Source of the DNA: Adineta steineri
Lineage: Eukaryota; Rotifera; Eurotatoria; Adinetida; Adinetidae
DNA: 64,000 bases
Direction: 5' to 3'
Assembly (NCBI GenBank): GCA_905250115.1
Contig: CAJNOI010000019.1
Location: 720,657-784,656 of the forward strand
How positions within the stretch are numbered: the stretch's first letter is position 1; every line of letters starts with the position of its first letter. Below the pieces are notes generated by a model that did not search any database, had not been told where the DNA came from, and saw only the letters and a list, made by a program, of their open reading frames with translations. Of the stretch, positions 15,501 to 27,500 are shown piece after piece. The position numbers and the translations under genes are program-made.

Positions 15501-18500
15501 AGTTGGACACAAATGAAAAATGATGATTTTGATTGGTTATTACAAACAGGTGCAACAGAATCATTTGGTACTGGACCAACTCTTGGTAAGAATTTCATAT
15601 AAAATATATATATACGATATACATAAGTAAAAATTTGTCAATTTGGTTTTAGATCATACAACAAATTCTGCTCAAGGACATTATATTTTTATTGAAACAT
15701 CACATCCTGCTAAACAAAATGATACAGCTCGAATTATCAGTGAACATTTACTAACTGGACAAGGTTGTTTTTCACTTTGGTATCATATGCATGGTGAAGA
15801 TATTGGTTCATTAGTTATTTATCAAAATACAAAATCTACTCCAATGACTCAAATAAATAAAATTGATGGTGAACAAGGTGATCAATGGAAACAATTACAC
15901 ACTGATCTTTCAGTACCTTTACAAAATAACGAATGGGTACGAATTATAGTTGAAGGTGTTGTCGGACCAGGTTTTCAAGGTAAAATTAAACGACAAACTT
16001 ATTTTCCTCTATAAATCATATTTTTTATAGGTGATATTTCTATCGATGATATTACTTGGTCACCTAGTGTTACATGTTCAGCAGAACAATCATCAACAAC
16101 AACATCAACTACACCTGGTGTACCAATAACTTATCGTAAGTAATCATAGTTTCTAAATATAAAACAGAAGAAGATGATTTTCATTTAAATAGCACCAAGT
16201 ATATATGATTGTAATTTTGAATGTAATTGTACATGTCAATGGAAACATGATGATACATTACCATTTAAATGGATTGTTAGAATGGGTTCAACATCAAGTT
16301 TTGATACTGGACCTGACTCTGATCATACAACAGGATCAAGATTCGGTCATTTTATATATATTGAAGCAAGTGCGCCAGCTAAACTGAATGATACAGCACG
16401 TTTGATCAGTCCTGATGTAGTTGCTACAAATGAAGAACAATGTTTTCGATTTTATTATCATATGTTTGGTACAGATACTTATCGTCTAAATATTTACGCA
16501 CGAATCAGTATGTTTAATAATAATTAGCAAAAATTTTATTTCTTAATTTTTCTATTTAAGATGGTAACCTCGGCAAAGCTCTATGGCAAAAAGAAGGCAA
16601 TCAAGTAAATCAATAGTCTATAATTCATTTTCATATATTTTATATATTTTTTGTTTCTTAGGGTAATCAATGGTTATTTGGTCGTATAGCATTACGTGGT
16701 AATGTTGAACAAGCTGTCGGTCAACCATATCAATTAGTTTTGGAAGGTATTGTTGGTAAAGGTTATCTCGGTGATATCAGTATTGATGATGTTGCTCTCA
16801 ATCAAGGACCATGTCCAACATCAAGTAAAATCTAATATATTTATAGATATAGTTTTTGTTTAAATATAATATTTTTTTTCTAGCTGTCTGTGATTTTGAA
16901 AGTAGTGATTTATGTGGTTATGTTAATGATCCATCAAATACAATCGATTGGGCACGTTATCAAGCTGGCGTTGATCCATCTATACCAGCTGTTGATGTCA
17001 GTTATGGTTCAACTCATGGACATTTTATGTTCATAAGACGAAATGATACAGTAGTACAATCATCAAATGGTCGTCTAGTATCAGAAGGTTATCCAGCTAC
17101 AGGTGGTTCATGTATACGATGGTATATGTTATTACAAAATAAAGCAACATTACGTGTTCGAACATTAGCATTGGGTGGTTTGAATCCAACTATTCTTCAC
17201 ACTGTTCATGGTTCTCAAGGTCCTGCATGGAAATTTGCTCAAATAACTGTGCGAAGTGGTTCACCATATCAAGTTGTATTTGAAGGTGTATTAAATAATA
17301 CAAATGATATCTTAGATTCAATCGCTCTTGATGATGTTAGTGTACAATCAGGTGTTTGTGATGACTTAGGTGCATGTGATTTTGAAAAAGGTTTATGTGG
17401 TTATCAAAATCAAATAGCTGATTTTAATTGGAAACGAACATCTTATAATATTGAATTATATAATGCACCACAATTTGATCATACAGTAAATACTCAAGCA
17501 GGTTAGAACATATTAATAGAATTTCTTTTCTAGAAATATATATATCTTTTTAATTCAGGATTTTATCTATGGATGGATCGTCGACAAACAATTGCAGGTA
17601 GAAAATGTCGAATTGAATCAGAACTTATTCCAGTTGATATACGTTGTATAACATTTTGGTATTATATGAACGTTACAGTTGGTGCTAAATTAAATGTTTA
17701 TATACGTGATCCACGTTCAGATACTTATAATTTACTTTGGTCAAAAGATCAAGTTCATGGATCATTCTGGGTCTCACAAGATGTACAAGTTCGACCAAAT
17801 ATGACAGTCAATGGAACAAATACATTTACTATTGTTTTTGAAGGTGTTGTCGGAGCAATATCTGGTGGTATGTATAAGAAAATATTAAAAAAAGAACAAA
17901 AACATATTTATTATTTATTATTTTAGATTTGGCTATCGATGATATAAGTCAAAAAGTAGGAAACTGTCTAACAACAACACCACCTCCAAATATGTATAGA
18001 TGTCTTGATGGTACAACTATTCCAAAAGCAAAAGTAAATTCTATTTAAATAGAAAATAAATATCGAGTAATTTTAATTATTTCTTTTTACTTAGGTCTGT
18101 GATTTTATTGTTGATTGTAAAGGTGGTGATGATGAACGTCTGTGCGGTAATTGTACATTTGATGCAACATCAAATCCATTATGTGGTTGGAGTGATGTTA
18201 GTAAAGGTACAATCATGTGGAAACGCGGTTCAAATGAAACATTAGTAGGAGCAGGTCAAGGACCACCATTTGATCATACATCATATAAACCTGAAGGAAA
18301 TTACGTTTATCTAACACCAAGTAATGGAACAACTCCAGGTGCACCAGCACGTTTTATAACACCTGTTCTTCGTGAAGCAAGTACAACATGTCTTCTGGAA
18401 TTTTGGGTTTATCTAACAGGTACTTCGTTGAATCAATTAACTGTTATGTTATTAACTGGTAATCAAATTGAACGAGCAACATTACAACGATTTGAATATA

Positions 18501-21500
18501 AATCTATGACAAATTGGACAAAAGTAAATATTGAAATAGGTCGTGTTGATACACCATTTCAAATAGCAATGGATTCGAAACGTACTTCATCATTCGGATG
18601 GGTTGCATTTGATGATACAAAATTACTTCATTGTCATTTACCACCTATTGTTCTTGCAACTCAATGTCAAGCAGCTGACCGATTTCATTGTGCACGTGGT
18701 TCATGTATAGCCAAAGCTCGTATTTGTGATATGACAGATGATTGTGGTGATCATTCTGATGAAACAAGTCGTTTGTGTTCAACATATCAAACATGTACAT
18801 TTGATACTTCATTCTGTGATTGGACACATGATAATACAACTCAATTTAAATGGGAATTATTTACAGGTCCATCACCATCAGATGATACAGGAGTATGTGA
18901 TATTCATATTTTCGTTTTTACTAATTAAAAAATTCCTATTGTTTTTTTCTTCTTCTAGCCAAATCGTGATCATACAACTGGTTATGCAACAGGTGGATAT
19001 GCTCTTATTGAAGCATCCTATCCACAAGTACCAGGACATAAAGCACGTTTAATTAGTCGACCATTTGAACCAAAAACAAATCAATGTAATATGGTGTTCT
19101 ACTATCATATGTTTGGTGCAGATGTTGGTGAATTGAATGTTTATGTACGATTTTATTCTAATGGTCCACTTGTTAAGATTTATGGTATATCAGGTAAATG
19201 AAACTTAATTAGTTATATCTTTATAGATTATCATAATTCTCATATTTTTAACGTTTAGGTGATCGTGGTAACGTATGGCTTCGACATGAATTAAAATTAA
19301 ATTATACAACTCCATTCCAAGTATTAATTGAAGGTGTTGTAGGAGGAAGTTTCTTAAGTGATATTGGCCTGGATGATACAGTGTTTTCACCTGCATGTGA
19401 AGGTTATTCACAATCTCAATTACCTATAACAACAATCACATCAACAGTAGCACCAACACCATGCCCGGGACCAGATCAAGTTCATTGTGCTGGAACTAGT
19501 TTATGTATCGATAAAGATAGAGTATATAATTATTTTAAAATTTAACATATGATATACATTTCTATTTTATTAGATCTGTGATTTTACTGCTGATTGTCCT
19601 GATGCATCCGATGAAGTATGGAAAAGATTCTTTCTTATATATTTAAACTTATTTTCTTTTTATATAGGATGGTTGTGGTCCATGTAATTTCGAAAAAGGT
19701 TAGTTTATATAACATAAACTCAATATATCTATATATAATTTGATTTTCTTCTAATAGATAATTGTGGTTGGGAAGATGTCTCATGGAGTTTTTATTCATG
19801 GTCTCGTGTACAAGCAAGTGATGCTATAACAACTTCACAAAAAGCACCTCCTTATGATCATACATATAATAATCCATCAGGATGGTATATGCATGTTGCT
19901 GGTGATATGGGTGATTTTTATGATCTTGCTGAATTACGTAGTCCATCTTTACCTCCATCAAGTGCTGAATGTCAAATTACATTTTATTATTGGCTTGTTG
20001 GTAATAGTACTGGTACACTTGAATTATTTTCTTCAACTGCTAGTCAAGCACTTTGGTCTAAATCGAGTGCACCAGCCAATCGTTGGAATCGAGCTACAGT
20101 TAATGTTGGAGCTAATCGAGTTGGATGGAAATTATTTTTTGAACTTGAACCAAATCTTGAATCTTTTGGCGTTTTTACTGATGATGTTGCTATTGACGAT
20201 ATCTCATTTTCTCAATGTAGTGTCAATCGATCACGACATATACTTGAATGTGATTTTGAAACAGATTTATGTTTATGGGAAACAAAAGGTTTAGCTGATT
20301 TCGAATGGACACGAGGATCATCACAAACATCATCACTTGCAACTGGTCCACCCGGTGATCATACAACAGGCAAAGGATATTATGTCTATATTGAAGCTAG
20401 TATACCACAAAAAGAAGGCGATCGAGCTCGGCTTCAAAGTCCATTAGTACCAGCAACAACATCAAGCTGTCTTATTTTCTATTATCATATGTAAGTTTTT
20501 ATTATTATTTTAGTTATAAAATATTCTTTTGAATAAAATAAAATAGGTTCGGAGCTGATATTGGTACATTAAATGTTATGATACAAACATCTGCTTCTAA
20601 TTCAACAATATATACACGTAGTGGACCACATGGAAATGTATGGCAAAAAGGAGAAGTAGATTATCGAAGTACACTTTCATATAAAATCATATTCGAAGGC
20701 ATTGGTAAGTTGAAATAATGATTAATTAAAACGAATGAATTTCATTGTTCGTTTTTGTCTTATTTAATTTTAGTTGGAAAGAGTTGGGAAGGTGATATAG
20801 CACTTGATGATATCGATGTTAGTCTTGGCAATTGTCCAATATCAAATGAATGTAATTTTGAACATGGTTTATGTGCAGGTTGGGAACATGATCCTGAAGG
20901 TGATTTTAATTGGACTCGTTCTCGAAATGGTTCAACACCAACTGGTACACCTACTATTGGTTCGTATTTATTTAATTTTTATAAGAAAAAAAATACTTAT
21001 TTGATAAAAATTTAGATCATACACTCGGTTCGGCTTTTGGACATTTTCTATATATTGATCCAACTGGTCGTTTAACAGGTGATACAGCTCTTATTATGTC
21101 ACCAAGTTATAAAGGTAGTCAACCAAGATGTTTACGTTTATGGTATCATCTTTTTGGAGCTGCACAAGGTACACTACAAATTCAACAACAACCTGAAATT
21201 GGTCGACCAAAAACTATATGGACTAGAACAAATGATCAAGGTAATAATTCAATGTTTTCTTCTTCTTCTTCTAAATATAATTTTTATGTTGTATTAGATA
21301 ATATTTGGCGTCAAGTACGTGTTAATATTCCACCATTACTTGGCATGAGTACATATAAAATTCTTATTGCTGGTATCGTTGGCTCAAAACCAACTGGAGG
21401 TAAGAAAGATCTTTCTTTTGTTATTTTTCAAATTGATAATTTTCTATTATTCATTATTAGATTTGGCAATTGATGATTTATCAAATACTGAAGGAGAATG

Positions 21501-24500
21501 TCCTGGCTCAGAAGTTTGTACATTTCAAGATGATTTTTGTACTTGGGTTAACGGACCAAATAATATTGTCGATGATTTTGATTGGTTACGAAATGCAGGT
21601 GGTACACCAAGTTATGGAACAGGCCCAAGCGTTGATCATACATTTGGAACAGCCGAAGGAATGTATATATATATTGAAGCGAGTGATACATTCAATAAAA
21701 ATGCAAAAGCATGGCTTATGTCTGAACATTATGAACCTGGTCCACATTGTTTAGTATTTTATTATCATCTTTATGGAGAAGATATTGGTACATTAAATGT
21801 ATATTCACGTATTGGAAATAATAACCTACAACTTCAATGGAGGTAAATAGACTTACTTTTATAATTTACTTATTAAAATCTTACATCGCTATTTTTATAT
21901 TTATAGTTTAAGTGGTGATCATGGTGATGCATGGCGAATGGGAGCAGTGAATGTTAATATACCAACAGAATTTTATTTTATTATTGAAGGTAAAAGCAAA
22001 AATAAAAACAAAAATTCTTAATTTAAAATATGATTTGTTTTCATTTAAAGGTCTTCATGGCGGAAGTTTTCAAGGTGATATGGCTCTTGATGATATACTG
22101 GTTCTAACAGGTTCACAATGTACAATTCCAACAACAACTACAACAGCTGTACCAACAACTACAGTTGGTCGACATACACCATTATCATGTAATTTCGAAA
22201 ATGATACATGTAGATGGACAGATGATTCAACAGCATCAGGTAAATGGTCAAGACATCAAGGTCAACAAAATGATTTTCATACTGGTCCTCATTATGGTAA
22301 AAAGAGAAGAAATGAAAAACAAATATTTATTTATTTATCTATTTTTTATTATCTAGATCATACATTACAAACAGCAGATGGTTGGTACATTGATACATCA
22401 GATATGAAGAGTAATCAAACAGCACGTTTAATGAGTACAATGACATCAATACCAACTCGTGGTATATGCTTCCGATTTTGGTATCGTGCTTATGGTTCAA
22501 AACAAGGAAAATTAAATCTTTTACAAAAAGCTGCAAATGGAGTCAATTCAACTTTAATTTATAGTGTACGTCCAAATCTTGATATTGATTGGCGTGAAGT
22601 TATGGTTTATCGTGAAACATTCGGCAATTATCAATTTATTCTTGAAGCTATTGTTGGTAATGTAATTGCAGATTCAGATAATATTGCTGTCGATGATATA
22701 ACATCAAGTGAAGGTATATTAAATCAATCTAAAATGAAAAAAAACAGTATTTTAATATATACAATTATTTTTGTTTTTTTCCATAGGTCCATGTCCAATG
22801 CAACGATTCTGTGATTTTGAATCATCAGATATATGTGGTTATACAGATGATCCATCAGGTACTTTTAATTGGACTCGTAATCGAGGCACAACAGGTAGTT
22901 GGTATACTGGTCCACCATATGATCATACAACATATACATCAGAAGGTATTGAAATTTAAAAAAATTAGCAAATGAATGAAAGTTTTATTAATAATACTTG
23001 TTTTACTGTTAGGTTATTACATGTATGTTGAAACAAGTCTTCCACGTAAACCAGGAGATGTTGCTCGTTTAATCAGTCCAACATATCCAGCATCAAAAGA
23101 ATACAATTGTTTACAATTTTATTACCATCAATTAGGTGCTGATGTTGATAGATTGAATGTTTATAAACGTGATGTAGGTGGTTCATTAACACCAACAAAA
23201 ATCTTTACCGCAATAGGAGATCGTTTTGATGAATGGCATGTTATGGAAATCAATATTGTACCAGCAAGACCATTTAATATCATCTTTGAAGGTGTCGTTG
23301 GAAAGAGTTTTGAAGGAGTAAGTCTATTATTTCTTTTTGTTTATCTTTAAGTGAGATATAAAAATCTAAATTTCTTTTCTATAGGATATTGCTCTTGACG
23401 ACGTTTTTCTTAAAGAACGTGCTTGTCCACCAATAGGAAGTTGTGATTTTGAACAAGGTATGTGTACGTATAAAAATTCTGAAAAAGATCGTGAAATGGA
23501 TTGGCTAAGAATGCGTGGTGATCCAGGTGATAATACAATTGGAACAATCTATGGAACATATCTTGCATTTGATATGACATCAACAACAGTACCATCTAAT
23601 CGTGCTTTACTTGTATCAGCTGATCTAGATAATACAGCACAATATTGTTTTCAATATTATTATAGACGTCATGGTGATGGTCAAGGTACATTAACAATCA
23701 ATCGACAATCATTTGCTAATTTAACATCACGTATTGTATTGAAAAAACATGAAAGTACTGATTTTACAAATGAATGGAAAGTTAATCAAATCTCACTGAC
23801 TCCATTATTAAATCAAACAACAAGTGTTTATCGTTTATTATTTGAAGCTATTAGTGTCAGTGGTGTTGGTCGTTTAATGCTCGATGATTTTGAATTAATT
23901 CACGGAGCATGTCCAGCATTACCAAACAATTGTTCAATTCAATGTGATACACTAACTGGTACAAAACAATGTATACCAACAAGTCAAATATGTGATTTTA
24001 ATAAAGATTGTATAAATAATGATGATGAACGTGCATGTGGTTATGATTGTACTTTTGAACGTGATCAATGCAATTATACTGATCCATCTGCAGGTTTATA
24101 TAAATGGCGACGACAACGTGCTGGCCTTTTGGTTGCTGGTACAACATCTAGTCCAGGAATTGATCATACAACATTATCAGCAAATGGTTATTATATGATT
24201 GTTTCAACAAATAATGGTACAATTGATGAACAAGCACATTTACTTTCACCAACAGTTCAATCATCATCATCAACATGTGAAATGACATTTTATTATCATA
24301 TGTCAGGAGTAAATGTTGGTCGTCTAGAAGTTTTACTTCTTGAAGGTTTAGAAAGAAGTCGTTTATGGTCAATTGAAGGTAATCAAGGTGATCGATGGCA
24401 TAAATCTGTTGTTAAAATTGGACGTTTATATCGTCCATTCCGAGTTCGTTTTGATGCACGAAAAACAGCAACAACATTAGCTGATATAACAATAGATGAT

Positions 24501-27500
24501 ATCGAATGGAATGGTTGTAATTTACCATTACTCAGTAATGAAACAACAACATGTGAAAGCAATCAATTTCAATGTAAACGCGGTGGTTGTATTGATCAAA
24601 ATCGTGTATGTGATTATACAGATGATTGTGGTGATAAGTCTGATGAAGATCAAACACTTTGCACAAGACCTAATGTTATACCTGGGTAAATGATCTCATA
24701 TATATATATTTAAATATTTTATTTTTATTTTTTATGTTATTTTAGTTGTAATTTCGAAACAGATTTATGTAAATTTACTAATGAATATGGTACAGCACTT
24801 CAATTTGAACGTGGACATGCTTTTACATTAGTTAATGACTATGCTCCTGAACGAGATCATACATTAAATAATATAGCTGGTTCATTTGTTTATGTTAATA
24901 CAATTGATCAACCATCGGAACGTGCAGCAAGATTAAGATCATCAAGATTGATTCCAACAGATGGTTGTAAAGTACGATTTTATTATTATATGAATAGTGC
25001 AACAACTGCTGGCGAACTATCATTGTATATTCGAAACCAATCGGCAGGATTACAAACATATCTCTGGTCATCATCAAAAGTACTTGGTCATCATTGGGAA
25101 AGACAAGAAGTATTAATACCAACAGGATCAATACCAACAGGATCTTTAATTGAATTACTTATCGAAGTTAAAAGTTCAGGTGTTGGTGGTGGTGGTTTTA
25201 TAGCATTAGATGATATATCATTTTCATCACAATGTAATAATTCAAATGGTTATCTACCATACGGAACAACACCTAAACCGATTGGAACATCAACACGTCC
25301 ATCATGTCCATATCAATGTAAAGATGGAACTTGTATAGCACAAGACAAGGTAAAAATCTTTTACTGAATCATGAATAGAAAAAATGTACAAGTTTTTTTT
25401 AAAATGTATTTATAGCGTTGTAACTTTATACCGGATTGTTCACAAGGTGAAGATGAAGTTGATTGTGGACAATGTGATTTTGAAACATCAGCATGTGGTT
25501 GGCAAGATGAAAGTACAGGATATTATATGTGGGCAAGACGTAATGCATCATCTGTTTCACTTATGCCTGGTGATTTGACAACAAGTATATTTATTTTAAT
25601 AAAAAAATTTGATGTTTATTTTCTATTAATATACATATAATTTAGATAAAACAAGTGGTTTTGTAATGACTGTTGCTGGAGGTTCAGGATCATTTGCTGG
25701 TAGTAGTCGTCTAGTTTCTCAACGTATTGCATCAGCATCAGGTGCATGTCATGTTCAGTTTGGTTTATATCGTTATCGTGATACAGAAGGTACATTATCA
25801 TTATATCATGAAGATGATTCGAAATATACAACAAGACTTTGGACTGATCCAAAAACAGTCGGTCGAAATTGGACTATGGTAACAGTTAGTATTGGACGAA
25901 GACGTGTTGGTTTTCGACTTGTTTTTATTTCAACACATCAAGGATCAACAATATCATCAGATATCTCAATTGATGATTTTAAATTTGTTGATTGTGATAT
26001 ACATACAGTTGGTCATTGTGAAGGTTTTAGTGATCCATTTAATTGTTCAAATGGAAATTGTATTCATCGAGATAATGTAAATTTTTGTTTTATTTATTTC
26101 ATAGAAAAATATTTATTTTATTTTTATTTTTAGTTATGTGATTTTAATGATGATTGTGGTGATAATAGTGATGAAACTGTTTGTGACAATTATGTTGAAA
26201 TGTGTGATTTTGAAAATCATGCTGAACCACTTTGTTCATGGACACATGATAGTGATGCAGACTTTCAATGGCAACGTATCCGTGGTGAACAAAGTAACAC
26301 TATAGATTTTTGGTATGATGATTGGCAATTCTATGGGCCTGATCGTGATCACACTTTAGGTAAAAAGAAAGATTTCTTTTTCTTTTTTGATTAATAGAAG
26401 AATAATAAAGAAAATACTAATATTATCTATTTATATAAATCTAGGAACACCCAAAGGACATCTTCTATTTCTTGAAACAAGTGCACCTCGTAAACCAAAT
26501 GATACAGCACGTGTTATTAGTCCAGTATTTGCTGCAACAACTAATGGTGAATGTCAATTTAGATTCTGGTATCATATGTATGGTTATGACATTGGAGAAT
26601 TAAATATATATACACGTATTTTTACTGGTGGTCCATTACAACTAGTTTATAAACAAAATGGGTCAAGAGGTGATGAATGGCTTCGTCGTAAAGTTGTACT
26701 TAATGTTGCACAACCATTTCAAGTCGTTATTGAAGGTGTACGTGGTAGAGGTTATGAAGGTATTTTCTTAATAACAAAACAAATTTTCTTCTTTATTTGA
26801 AACTATTTTTATTTATTTATAGGTGATATTGGTGTCGATGATACAAGTTTTACACCAGGTTGTAAATTACAAACAACTGCAACATTACCACCATTTGTAT
26901 ATTCTACAACACAAAGTCCATATTGTAATGCTACACATTCACATTGTTTTCAAAATACTCGTGAATGTATACCAAAAGATCAATTCTGTAATTTTAATAT
27001 TGAATGTACAGATCAAACAGATGAATTATCATGTCCATCAACATGTACTTTTGAACAGAAATCATTATGTAATTGGAAAAATGATAATAAACAAAAACTT
27101 AATTGGGATTTTGGTAGTGGTCATACTTCATCAACAAATACAGGTCCTAGTACAGGTAAAAATTCTTTTTATTTTCAATACAAACAAAAAAAGAAATCTA
27201 TTATTCTTTATATTATTTTTGAATAGATCATACAACACATAGTGTTAATGGTACATATATATATTTGGAAACAAGTACAGGTTTTACTGGTGATAAAGCT
27301 CGTCTTATCAGTCCAATCTATCGTAAATCATCGAAAACTTGCATGTTTACATTCTGGTAAAATTTCATTATTTACATATATATGTTTAGAATTATCATTT
27401 TTTGTATCCTTTAGGTATCATATGTATGGTGATACAATTGATACATTAAATATTCATGTACTTGCTGGTGGTATTGATACTTTAATATGGTCATTAAAAG

